Of a DNA stretch of 64,000 nt, positions 26,078 to 34,628 are shown one piece after another. The stretch is taken from the NCBI GenBank assembly GCA_964468185.1, contig CAYXTR010000003.1, positions 124,001 to 188,000 on the forward strand, read 5' to 3'. Made by a program: the position numbers and the translations under genes. The notes under the pieces were generated by a model, which saw only the letters and a list, made by a program, of their open reading frames with translations, ran no database searches and was not told the DNA's origin. Origin of the DNA: JANQFV01 sp964468185. Its GTDB lineage: Bacteria; Planctomycetota; Phycisphaerae; UBA1845; Fen-1342. How positions within the stretch are numbered: the first letter of the stretch is position 1; the number at the start of each line of letters is the position of its first letter.

Positions 26078-26827
26078 ATGCATTTGACGCAGGTATTGCA
26101 CGTCTTGCAGGACGACGCACTCGACGGACCAACGAATATGGCCCGTGACGAGCACCTCCTGCACTCCGATACGCTGGTGCCGGGCAGCCTGCGGATCTAC
26201 GCTTGGGACCCACCCACAATCAGCCTCGGCTACTTTCAGCGCTACAGCGAGATCACGAACCTGCCCGACGACGTCCGCAACCTGGCCGTCGTCCGCCGCA
26301 TCACCGGCGGCGGCGCCATCCTCCACGATCGCGAAATCACATACTGCCTGGTACTGCGGGACAGCGTACCGATTGCGCGGAAATCACCCATCGCACTCTA
26401 TCGCACGGTGCACGATTGCTGGCGAGCCGCCCTGGCCGAAGATGGCCTGGTTTCCGATCTCGCTCCCGAGAGCTTCCCCATGCCAACGCCGCGCACCGGC
26501 CCCTTCTTCTGTTTCCAGAAGCCCGGCTGCACGGATCTGATCGTGAACGGTCAGAAGCTGCTTGGCAGCGCACAGCGTCGTCTGCCCGATCGGGTACTTC
26601 AGCATGGCTCGCTGCTGCTAGGCCGGCGCTTCGCCAGCCACCCGGGGGCTGATATCCAGCAGCAGAACCAGGCAATCGTCGAGCGCTGGATTAGCGCTTT
26701 CACTCAGCGTCTCGCAGCAGAGCTTGAGCTCACCCCAACGGGTGCCAAGTGGAGCGAAGAGCAACTCGCCGACGTGGCCGAGCGACAATTCAAGTATGCC
26801 AGCCGCGCATGGACCCGCAAACGATAA
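26078..26827 (+). CDS. lipoate-protein ligase A family protein
   Basis: The 249-residue protein matches the BPL/LplA catalytic fold: ARDEHLL near the start, ISLGYFQRYSEI, and the lipoyl/biotinyl-AMP motif VVRRITGGGAILHDREITY. The conserved lysine segment is LIVNGQKLLGSAQRR. Members attach lipoate or octanoate to E2/GcvH domains. It lies 37 bases after the ABC permease. The specific activity (ligase or octanoyltransferase) cannot be decided from sequence alone. Confidence 0.85.
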   Translation: MHLTQVLHVLQDDALDGPTNMARDEHLLHSDTLVPGSLRIYAWDPPTISLGYFQRYSEITNLPDDVRNLAVVRRITGGGAILHDREITYCLVLRDSVPIARKSPIALYRTVHDCWRAALAEDGLVSDLAPESFPMPTPRTGPFFCFQKPGCTDLIVNGQKLLGSAQRRLPDRVLQHGSLLLGRRFASHPGADIQQQNQAIVERWISAFTQRLAAELELTPTGAKWSEEQLADVAERQFKYASRAWTRKR

Positions 26828-26892
26828 CCACTTCGCATAGCGCGCCGTCCGCGGATTTGCCCGTTGCCCGCTCCGGCGTATGATGCTTCTCC

Positions 26893-28710
26893 ATGACCTT
26901 CGAAGTCCTTAGTGGTTCCAGACCCGGCCGGCCAGCCCTGCTGGCGGTGCTCAGCGCCGCAGTGCTCGCCGTCGCCATCGCCTTCGCCTGGCTGCAAAGC
27001 GCCAATGTTCGCGCCCTGGGGCCAGAGCAGCAGGTGGGCGACACGCCACTCTATGTCCAGCCGCCGGAAGGGTGGCAGGTGGACCCCGAAGACCCCGCTC
27101 GTTTCATTCTGCCCGTTGGCGAGACGGGGCCGCGCGGCCGGTTGTTCACGTTTGAGCGCGCGATTCGCTTCGGCTACGAACTACGGCCGGGGTTCCAGTC
27201 CCGCGAGCAACTGCTCATCTATCTGGGCCTCACTGACCCTCGCCAGCACGGCCAGCCGCGGCCCGCAAAGCTGGGGCCATTCGAAGCAATCGAGCTCCAG
27301 ACGATCCACCGACAACAGCACGGCCGCCGCATCCTCCTGTTCGAGAAGCTGCTCCGCTTCGCATACCTGCCCCGCGGACACCTCATCGTTGCAGAGTATG
27401 AGCCACTCATCGAGCTTCGCCCGGCTGATCGAGCCATTATGGAAGACGTCTGTCGTACGCTGCGCTTGGACGACCCCACGCTCACCCGAAACGCCACGGA
27501 CTACCTCCAAGCAGCCGGCCTAGACTTCGATCCCCCGCCGGATTGGACCATCGTGGGGCCCCATCTTCCGCGTACTCCCGGCGTCGTCATCGGTGGCAAA
27601 ACGGCGGGCGTGCCAGCTTGGTCGATATACGCGTATCGAACGTGGTTGGCGGACCAGCGCACGGCACGAGCCCTGTTAACGGATATCGCCGCTGAACAAT
27701 GGCTCGGTGCTGCCGGCAAGCCGCTCTGGGATGCTGGTGGATTGATTGAGGAGACAAGGACCGGGTCGGAAACCGAATTACTGACGATGCGCCACCCCGT
27801 TTTTGGCCGTACATCGCAGGCGCTGCAAGCCGTCTGGTCGGTTACTGAGTCCGACAACCAGGTACTGCTTCTGCTGGTCTATGCCGGCCCCAACGAAGCA
27901 GCCACTGCTGATCAGGCGGCCGGACGGATTGCGCGTGCAGTCCGCCTGGACCCACTCCCCGGCTTCCCGCCGGATCGTGCCGCTCGACAAGCTGGCGTCG
28001 CCCTGGTACGCGATCTACACCGCCGCGGTCCCGTGGTGCGCTGGGGCTTCGAGGATGTCGATGCGCGTTACATCGGGCGCCGGTTGATCGGCCAGCAGGA
28101 TGGACAGAGTTTCCGCAACGCGATTCGACGCATGAACCGAACGGCACTGGGGGGGCGGCCACCGTCCCGCTATCAGGGTGAGATTACCTGGGAGTTGCGC
28201 GGCCGCCGTAACCGGGGCGCCCGAATCTGTCGGGAGAGCTGGGAGCTGGACGGGCATCTCGACTCCTATCGCTGGCAACAGGCGTTCGTGCGTGACAACC
28301 TGGATGTCGAGATACGTGAGCAGCATGGGGTGGACAGCAGCGTGATTCGACGCGTCGTCGGCATCGAAACCGGCGGTACCCGCCGGCAGGAGACAACCCG
28401 CTTCGAACCCGGCCCCGCTTTTGTTCCACCACCCGTCGAGTCAATCGCGTTGGGCTGGGTAGCCCGCGGGGAACCCGAAACGGCGTTCGTCGTCATGTCG
28501 TCGCGCCTCGGACCGGGAACGCACAGCGTGCTGCTGCGGCAAAGCGCCGATGGAAGCTCTTTCCCGCGCGTGCTTCTGCAAAAGGACTACTGGCCCGTCG
28601 GCACGCTAGTCGCCTTCGATGACGATCAAGCGATTGAGATCTATCGAATCGGTCCCGACGAAGCCTATCGCCACGAGGACGTCGAACTCGACGAACTCGA
28701 GAGTGAATGA
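26893..28710 (+). CDS. membrane-anchored hypothetical protein
   Basis: The 605-residue protein has one N-terminal membrane helix (ALLAVLSAAVLAVAIAFAWL) and a large extracytoplasmic part, beginning with a PPEGWQVDPEDPARFILP segment reminiscent of PsbP/Mog1-type 'PPxGW' domains. A similar PPPDWTIVGP phrase recurs around residue 215, so two such domains may be present. No catalytic motif is seen. It precedes the tandem kinase gene on the same strand with an 84-130 base gap. Confidence 0.6.
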   Translation: MTFEVLSGSRPGRPALLAVLSAAVLAVAIAFAWLQSANVRALGPEQQVGDTPLYVQPPEGWQVDPEDPARFILPVGETGPRGRLFTFERAIRFGYELRPGFQSREQLLIYLGLTDPRQHGQPRPAKLGPFEAIELQTIHRQQHGRRILLFEKLLRFAYLPRGHLIVAEYEPLIELRPADRAIMEDVCRTLRLDDPTLTRNATDYLQAAGLDFDPPPDWTIVGPHLPRTPGVVIGGKTAGVPAWSIYAYRTWLADQRTARALLTDIAAEQWLGAAGKPLWDAGGLIEETRTGSETELLTMRHPVFGRTSQALQAVWSVTESDNQVLLLLVYAGPNEAATADQAAGRIARAVRLDPLPGFPPDRAARQAGVALVRDLHRRGPVVRWGFEDVDARYIGRRLIGQQDGQSFRNAIRRMNRTALGGRPPSRYQGEITWELRGRRNRGARICRESWELDGHLDSYRWQQAFVRDNLDVEIREQHGVDSSVIRRVVGIETGGTRRQETTRFEPGPAFVPPPVESIALGWVARGEPETAFVVMSSRLGPGTHSVLLRQSADGSSFPRVLLQKDYWPVGTLVAFDDDQAIEIYRIGPDEAYRHEDVELDELESE

Positions 28711-28839
28711 TGGTCCCGCCAACGTCTTTTCAGCGATTCAAGGCTCGCATATGCTGTTGGCCACCTGGGTGGTTGCCCGTGGGGATAGGATGTAGTGTCC
28801 GGGCGGCCAGTCGGATTTCACAGGACCCCTGACGACCCT

Positions 28840-30696
28840 ATGGGCACCATTCACGTGACGTCTCCGACGCCGACCGCGACGCCCTCTGCACGCGTTACCC
28901 CTACGCCCGCCGCGTTAAATGCGGACGAGCCCGTCGTCCGTGACTTCGGCGGCACATCCTGGACCTACCGCCCCATAGCCCACGCTCTGCTGATGGCCAC
29001 CCCGCGCAGCGCCTGGTCAAGCCCCGAAGAGCAGGGCTGGGAACGTGTCAAGCACAATACACGCCGGGAAGTCTGGCGGGCCGAACTGCTCGGTAAACCC
29101 TATTACCTCAAGTACTACTTCCGCGACTCGTGGGGACGTCGCCTGCGTCGGCTGGTCAAACCGGCCGAGGACGAGGCCGAATGGTCCGGCGGTCTGTTCG
29201 CATTGCGAACCGGCATCCCCGCGGTACGCCCCGTAGCCCGCACTGCGGACATGACATGCCATCAGCGCCCCTGTGCGTTACTGATCACGGAGGCCATCGA
29301 ACCGGTGCAACCCCTGGCCGGCTTCTGGACGCAGATGACGTCTGACGCGAATGTGGCCCGCCGACGCCGTGACGCCGCCCAGCTCACCGAGCAATTGGCG
29401 GAGATGATCGCTCGCGCGCACCAAGCCGGCTTTGAACACCTCGACATGCATGCCAATAACATTCTCGTGCAGACAATCGGGCCGCGGCAGTATCGGACGG
29501 TTTTCGTCGACCTGCAAAGCGCCCGGCGGGGTGTGCCCATCAGCGATCGTGCCGTCGTCCGCAATCTGGCGCAGCTCAACCAGTGGTTCCGCCGCCACAG
29601 CACGGCCGGTGATCGGCTGCGCTTCTTGCGTGCCTATCTCCGCTGGCGAAATGAGTACGAGCACGCCTTCGAGCACGGGCGAGCCCTGGAACATGACTTC
29701 CCCGACCTCGTCGCGGCCCTCGCGGCGGCGGCGCACCGGCACGCCGATCGACTCTGGAAGCAGCGTGATCGCCGCAGCTTGCGCGACGGCCGCTACTTCA
29801 CCCGGCTGCGACTGCCCGGCGGCTGGCGTGGCTTCGCTGTGAAGCGCTGCAAGCACGCGCTACCCGAATCGCGCGCGTCCGAGATGGAATTCGTTCGCGA
29901 CTGGTGGCAAGCGGCGCTCGGAAGGCCCGCAGACTGGTTCAAGTCCGGACGCGCCGCCACCTGCAAGCAATCTCACTCCGCAACCGTCGCGCGCGGGAAG
30001 CTGGAACACGGCGGCGAGAGTGTTTCTGTCATCCTGAAGCGCCCGCGCGCACGGAACGACTGGCGGCGACTTGTGCAGATGCTGCCCCCCTCGCGCAGCA
30101 TGCGCGGTTGGCGCACGGGCCACGCGCTGCTACACCGTGATATAGCCACCGCCCGTCCGCTGGCCGTGCTCGAGCGTCGCCAGGGGCCACTTGTCCGCGA
30201 CAGCATTCTCGTTACTGAGGCAATTCCCGGTGCGGTCGACCTGGAGAGTTTCCTCAAATCCCGGTACCGCCGATGCAACTCCGCCGAGTGGCACCATTTG
30301 AAGGGTGAGCTTGCCGGGTTGCTGGCGCGGCAGTTACGTCAGTTGCAGGAGCGCGGTTTCCGGCATCGCGACTGCAAGGCGAGCAACCTGCTCGTATTGT
30401 CAGACCCCGGGCTCAAGCTGCTATGGATTGACATGGATGGGATTCGCATTGCCGCCCACGCGAGCGGGAACGACACGCTACGCCCGCTGGTCCGTTTACA
30501 CGTCAGTCTGCTCACCGTGCCCGGCCTGACGCGCACTGACCGCGCTCGTTTTCTCAAGGCATACTTCAGCGGATATGGTGTTTCGCCCAACGCCTGGCGG
30601 GCGGTGTGGCAGCCGCTTGCAGCGGCCACCGCCCGCAAGCAGCAGCAGAAGGCCGCGCGCCGGGCCTGGAAAGTCAGGCATTACGGGCGTGAATAG
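28840..30696 (+). CDS. tandem WaaP/Kdo-kinase-like protein (two kinase domains)
   Basis: Two lipopolysaccharide-kinase-like domains lie in one 618-residue chain. The first has a KPYYLKYYF lysine strand, a catalytic loop HLDMHANNIL (Asp202) and VDLQSAR (Asp224) as metal site. The second has a VILKRPRA strand, HRDCKASNLL (Asp511) and IDMDGIR (Asp531). Both retain HxD...N and DFG-equivalent Asp residues, so both might be active on lipid A core sugars or a related envelope glycolipid. The ATG at 28840 is taken; a GTG at 28795 would add 15 residues. No LPS core genes are adjacent. Confidence 0.75.
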   Translation: MGTIHVTSPTPTATPSARVTPTPAALNADEPVVRDFGGTSWTYRPIAHALLMATPRSAWSSPEEQGWERVKHNTRREVWRAELLGKPYYLKYYFRDSWGRRLRRLVKPAEDEAEWSGGLFALRTGIPAVRPVARTADMTCHQRPCALLITEAIEPVQPLAGFWTQMTSDANVARRRRDAAQLTEQLAEMIARAHQAGFEHLDMHANNILVQTIGPRQYRTVFVDLQSARRGVPISDRAVVRNLAQLNQWFRRHSTAGDRLRFLRAYLRWRNEYEHAFEHGRALEHDFPDLVAALAAAAHRHADRLWKQRDRRSLRDGRYFTRLRLPGGWRGFAVKRCKHALPESRASEMEFVRDWWQAALGRPADWFKSGRAATCKQSHSATVARGKLEHGGESVSVILKRPRARNDWRRLVQMLPPSRSMRGWRTGHALLHRDIATARPLAVLERRQGPLVRDSILVTEAIPGAVDLESFLKSRYRRCNSAEWHHLKGELAGLLARQLRQLQERGFRHRDCKASNLLVLSDPGLKLLWIDMDGIRIAAHASGNDTLRPLVRLHVSLLTVPGLTRTDRARFLKAYFSGYGVSPNAWRAVWQPLAAATARKQQQKAARRAWKVRHYGRE

Positions 30697-30723
30697 CCCT
30701 GCTCCCTCTGCCGCGGCTTGACG

Positions 30724-31461
30724 CTACTTGGCAGCCACCGCCTCTTCACTGCGGATCTTCGGCACGAACAACTTCTCACCCAGCCCGCACTCCAATGCAT
30801 ACTCATGGAGCCGCGGCAGCTCGTTGATTACGCTCAACTCATCGTGCGTATCGGTCCCGATTGCCACCTGGACGCGGTGATTGGGCACGATGCGGAACCA
30901 ACGGTCGTGATTGCGCAACGGAATGTGTTTTGTGCTCAGCTCGAAGATAATCCGCGCGTTGGCCAGCGTACGCACAACCTGGTCCATGGATGTGTTTGGA
31001 AACTGCGCCGTCACGTCCGTATGCGACAGCACCACCGGACAGGGCCAGCGACGCGCCTGATTGGCCAACTGCGTCAGGCCCGCCCAATCGAGAAACTCGA
31101 ACATCACATAGTCCAGGCCATCCATCAGGCGGCGAATGATGTCGAGATTCCCTTTGTTCAACGGCCAGTTGATCTCCGCGCCGCAGAAGATCTGCACCTT
31201 GCCCGCCCAGCGCTGCCGCGCCTGCTGCACCTCTTCGACATAGCTGCGCGCTTCCTTGCCAAACAGCCGCTCGAACTCGCGCTCGTTACGCACCTCACGT
31301 GACGAGGGCGTCACGAAGAGATGATCGGATATGCCGATGCCTCCAATCTCGTAGCCCTGCAGGGCATCGCTCTCCAAATGCGCCTCGACGATCTCATCGA
31401 TCATGTACGCGCCATCCGAGAACGGCGTGTGATTGTGCAGGTTATAAATCACCTGACTCAT
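30724..31461 (-). CDS. PHP domain metal-dependent phosphoesterase
   Basis: The 245-residue protein starts with the PHP metal-binding HNHTPFSDGAY and continues with GISDH, AEINW, VLSHTD and a late GTDTHD motif. These are the histidine/aspartate ligands of the trinuclear site in PHP enzymes such as histidinol phosphatase and polymerase-associated esterases. It most resembles the HisK-type branch, but no histidine gene is nearby. GGGAGGAC precedes the ATG at 31459-31461, which fixes the start. Confidence 0.85.
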   Translation of the reverse strand: MSQVIYNLHNHTPFSDGAYMIDEIVEAHLESDALQGYEIGGIGISDHLFVTPSSREVRNEREFERLFGKEARSYVEEVQQARQRWAGKVQIFCGAEINWPLNKGNLDIIRRLMDGLDYVMFEFLDWAGLTQLANQARRWPCPVVLSHTDVTAQFPNTSMDQVVRTLANARIIFELSTKHIPLRNHDRWFRIVPNHRVQVAIGTDTHDELSVINELPRLHEYALECGLGEKLFVPKIRSEEAVAAK

Positions 31462-32091
31462 GTGTCCTCCCGGCTTCCATTCAGACGTCCATCGACAGCA
31501 CGCCTGCCACTGTGAAACCAATACATCAATTTGCGTCTATGTCGTTTCAGTCAGCCCCACCCGTTGAGCCGAGTACCCAAACCCGGCCGGCTCTGGCTCC
31601 AATCCAATACCCACCAAAGCCTGACGGCTGACCCCTGCTTCGCACCCCAAACACCAGTGCGACCAAAAACCACGCCCGCATCGGCGGACATGCACGAGCG
31701 GCGTGCGACCCGGGACGACCGCGCCCGTCCACACGTCCGCAATATACATCTCGTAGGCTCCCATGTCCATGCAACCAGCAAGTCTCTTCAACAAAAACCG
31801 GTTGCCACCTCAGCGTACGCAGCCAACCGCGTAGACACGGCTGCGTCACGGCGTCGGCGTGTCAAATACACGGCAAACATGCGCACGCCTCACGACGCCA
31901 ACTGCGAGTCCAGGATCTCGCGTTGAACAATGGAGGATCACAGTCCACGACAGAACGGAAACGGAGCAACGCACCCGCAACCTTTCGAACAAAGTCGAGG
32001 TCAGTATCCCTCCACCCGTTTGACTCGGGCAGCATCAAGCCGCCGCACGACCAACAGGTGCGCCTACTAGTATACCCGAACCGTCGTCAGC

Positions 32092-32117
32092 GACAATCTC
32101 ATTGTGCGGAGATTGTC
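32092..32117. repeat. perfect inverted repeat
   Basis: GACAATCTC at 32092-32100 and GAGATTGTC at 32109-32117 are exact reverse complements around an 8-base spacer (ATTGTGCG). No T-run follows, so it is not a terminator. It could be an operator or a stable RNA hairpin; a few such repeats are expected by chance in 64 kb. Confidence 0.4.
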
Positions 32118-32389
32118 CGCTATCGAGCGGAGCGGGGCGGCTGCGGGCGTATTCTTCGGGCAACCGGCCGCTGCGACTTGAGCCGACCTCCATTCCCCCT
32201 CACCCCACCACCTCACACGTGTTGTCTCCGATCAGGCCGCCCAAGACAAGCTTGACGTTTATAGGACGCAAAAGTCCAAAATCCCCCGTGACCCGGCGGC
32301 GAAAATTCGCGCTCGCCCCGAACCCGATCCACAACTCGCCGTACTGATGGGTGAAACCTCCCGAAAGTAGCGCTTCTCCTCCTCCGATC

Positions 32390-32432
32390 CGCGAGGCAGC
32401 CGTCACCCCGACGGTTGCCTCGCGAGTTTTTT
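32390..32432 (+). terminator. rho-independent terminator
   Basis: A 15-bp stem (CGCGAGGCA.CCGTC with GACGG.TGCCTCGCG, one G-T wobble) with loop ACCCC is followed by six T residues at 32427-32432. It is the strongest terminator in the window, yet no intact gene precedes it. Confidence 0.9.
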
Positions 32433-32567
32433 ACGACGGCGCCGCTCGCCGGGGCTTCCAAAATCTCGCCAGGCAACGGATGAAACGGTACACTCCACGA
32501 CAATGAGCCTTCAGGTGAATCGTGCGCGCGCTCGACTCGCCAACGCACCAACAGGCAGGAACTCCAT

Positions 32568-33443
32568 ATGCCCATCCAACTCAGCTACCACGCTATCACC
32601 TGGGGCCCCGACACCCTCGGCGCGATAAAAGATATCAGCGATTTGGGCTTCCGCGGCATCGAGTGCTTCACCACCGTTGCCGATCAGTACGCCGACAAAC
32701 CCGACCTGTTCCGTAAGATCCTGGAAGACCATGGCTTACGCCTCGTCTGCCTCTACGGCGGCGGCAAACTGCTTCGCGAAACCCGAGAGGGCGATATCAA
32801 TTACAACAAGCGGGTCGCAGAGTTCATCGCAGCCGTCGGCGGGGATCGTCTCAACATCGGCGGCGGCGATAGGCGTCGCGACAGCAGCGGCTGTGACCAC
32901 TTCACGCCGGACGACCTGAAGGATATGTGCGACACGCTGAACGCGATCGGCGACGCGTGCCGAACACTCGGTATAAAGGCGTGCTACCACCCACACATCG
33001 ATACCATCGGCGAGGAGCAGGAGAACGTCGATCGCATCTTCGAGTTCACCGATCCCGAACTGATCTTCGCCGGTCCGGATCCCGCCCATCTCCTGCTCGG
33101 CGGTTATGAGCCACTTGAGTTCTTCGACCGTTACTTCGATCGCATCGCCTACATGCATATGAAGAACGTGCCGCAGATCTATAACGCCGAGAACTGGCGT
33201 GCCGTGCTTGAGCGGCAGCGCGGCACGGCGGTGCGAGGCGACGCAGCCACGCAGGTTGTCCCGCTGTTCTCCGAACTCGACGAGGGGCAAATCGACCTGC
33301 GCGCCGTCATGAAGCTGTTACAGGAACGCGGCTATGACGGCTGGGTCACGACTGAGATTGACAGCACCCAAAAGGAGTCGCCCCGTGCGTCAGCCCGGCT
33401 CAATCGTATCTTCTGGGAGTCGCTCGGCTTCACTTTCGATTGA
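32568..33443 (+). CDS. IolE-like sugar phosphate isomerase/epimerase (TIM barrel)
   Basis: The 291-residue protein has the AP-endonuclease-2-type TIM barrel of xylose isomerase-like/inosose dehydratase proteins: LSYHAITWG at the start, the DLGFRGIECF strand, ACYHPHIDTIGE with metal-binding residues, IAYMHMKNV and VTTEID near the end. Members isomerise or dehydrate inositols, ketoses or related sugars. The substrate is not predictable here. AGGAACTCC lies before the ATG. The gene follows the 32.4 kb terminator and so has its own promoter. Confidence 0.85.
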   Translation: MPIQLSYHAITWGPDTLGAIKDISDLGFRGIECFTTVADQYADKPDLFRKILEDHGLRLVCLYGGGKLLRETREGDINYNKRVAEFIAAVGGDRLNIGGGDRRRDSSGCDHFTPDDLKDMCDTLNAIGDACRTLGIKACYHPHIDTIGEEQENVDRIFEFTDPELIFAGPDPAHLLLGGYEPLEFFDRYFDRIAYMHMKNVPQIYNAENWRAVLERQRGTAVRGDAATQVVPLFSELDEGQIDLRAVMKLLQERGYDGWVTTEIDSTQKESPRASARLNRIFWESLGFTFD

Positions 33444-33467
33444 GGCGGCCCTGCGCTCCGTTATAAT
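33440..33467 (+). promoter_or_regulatory. sigma-70-type promoter for tRNA-Lys
   Basis: TTGAGG at 33440-33445 and a perfect TATAAT at 33462-33467 are 16 bases apart. The expected start point is about 20 bases before the tRNA. The -35 box overlaps the stop of the isomerase gene. Confidence 0.7.
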
Positions 33468-33494
33468 CGAGCCAATCGCCCGCAGATGGGCGAC

Positions 33495-33567
33495 GAGGAT
33501 GTAGCTCAGTCGGTAGAGCAACGGCCTTTTAAGCCGTGGGTCCTGGGTTCGAGTCCCAGCATCCTCA
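33495..33567 (+). tRNA. tRNA-Lys (anticodon UUU)
   Basis: A full cloverleaf can be drawn: acceptor GAGGATG pairing with CATCCTC, D arm with AGTCGGTAGA, anticodon stem ACGGC/GCCGT enclosing loop CTTTTAA (anticodon TTT), and T arm CTGGG-TTCGAGT-CCCAG. The discriminator is A. CCA is not encoded. Confidence 0.97.
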
Positions 33568-33617
33568 TATTCAGCCGGGTTTTCCATGCCGTTGGCCGGC
33601 GGGTATAACTCGCTGCC

Positions 33618-34571
33618 ATGCGCCGCGTTCCCCATACAGACAAGCCGCCGACGGTGCTGGCGCCGCCCATACAGTCTCCCGCACCCCGGCGCCAGTGGGT
33701 CGGGGTACTGATGCTGCTGGCGTGCGCCGGCCTCTGGAGCCTGAACGGACCGCTCATCAAGCTGCTCGACCAGGCCGCAGTTCCCGGCATCACAATCGCC
33801 TGTTACCGTTCCCTGCTCGGCGGCATCGTGTTCCTGCCCTTCGCCCTGCGGCGACTGCACACCGTCCGGCGAGTGCACCCCGGCTGGCCGATTGCTTCGA
33901 TGCTCATGTTCACCATCATGACGGCCTCGTTTGTCATCGCCAATACGCTCACTGAAGCAGCCAATGCCATTATTCTGCAATACACGTCACCAATCTGGGT
34001 GTTTCTGCTGGCACCGCTGCTGCTCGGCGAGCGGCCCGGCCGCTCCGAAGGCCTCGTGCTGCTGATCGCAATGGCGGGTGTAGCAGTTATCTTCATGGGA
34101 AACCCCACGACCAGCCTCCCCGGACTCGGGGTAGCCCTGATCAGCGGGTTCGGCTACGGCACGCTGACCATCACGCTTCGCGGACTACGGGCCGTAACCC
34201 CCACCGTCGTGGCGGGCTGCAACGCGCTGGGCTCCGGCCTGCTGCTGGCGCTGCCGGTCTTCATCTGGGGGCGATTCTCGCTCAGCGGCTACGAGTGGTT
34301 TCTCATGCTTCTGCTCGCGCTGGTCCAGTTCACATTCCCATACGTGCTGTTCTCCTGGGCCCTGCAATACGTCGAGGCTCATCGTGCGGCACTGATCCTG
34401 CTGCTTGAAACAGTGCTGAATCCCATTTGGACGTTCTTCTTCGTGGGTGAAGTGCCCCCCCTGGCCACATTGGCCGGTGGACCACTCATTCTCGTGGGCG
34501 TCGCCGGCTGGCTCGTCCTGGGCTGGCAGCGCGAGCGGCAACGCCGGCGTTCCGGCCCCACAGCCACTTGA
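33618..34571 (+). CDS. EamA-family (DMT) transporter
   Basis: The 317-residue membrane protein has about ten hydrophobic helices in two EamA repeats: ALLMLLACAGLWSLNGPLIK-like first helix (GVLMLLACAGLWSLNGP), TLTEAANAIILQYTSPIW in repeat one, and VEAHRAALILLLETVLNPIW in repeat two. DMT transporters export metabolites or amino acids; the substrate is unknown. The C-terminus ends in a basic tail (QRERQRRRSG) that fits a cytoplasmic end. Confidence 0.9.
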   Translation: MRRVPHTDKPPTVLAPPIQSPAPRRQWVGVLMLLACAGLWSLNGPLIKLLDQAAVPGITIACYRSLLGGIVFLPFALRRLHTVRRVHPGWPIASMLMFTIMTASFVIANTLTEAANAIILQYTSPIWVFLLAPLLLGERPGRSEGLVLLIAMAGVAVIFMGNPTTSLPGLGVALISGFGYGTLTITLRGLRAVTPTVVAGCNALGSGLLLALPVFIWGRFSLSGYEWFLMLLLALVQFTFPYVLFSWALQYVEAHRAALILLLETVLNPIWTFFFVGEVPPLATLAGGPLILVGVAGWLVLGWQRERQRRRSGPTAT

Positions 34572-34628
34572 CCAGCGGGACACCTGCGGTAATTAACTGG
34601 ATGTTTCCAGGATTCGAGGCAACGGAGC

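Larger units (their letters stand above)
31462..32567. other. gene-poor region with eroded coding traces
   Basis: About 1.1 kb contains no convincing gene. On the minus strand at 31747-31770 the sequence spells MDMGAYEM. This matches the D(M/I)GAYE end of extracellular parallel beta-helix proteins, suggesting an eroded exoprotein gene. A perfect 9-base inverted repeat lies at 32092-32117 and a strong terminator at 32390-32432. Upstream of that terminator a plus-strand frame without a start codon reads KIRARPEPDPQLAVLMG and stops at about 32370. The terminator suggests a transcript ends here, possibly a small RNA. Confidence 0.45.

Noticed and set aside
32200..32406. A 68-codon minus-strand frame inside the gene-poor region
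   Set aside because: It has no ribosome site and no recognisable domain, and it lies next to a plus-strand terminator.
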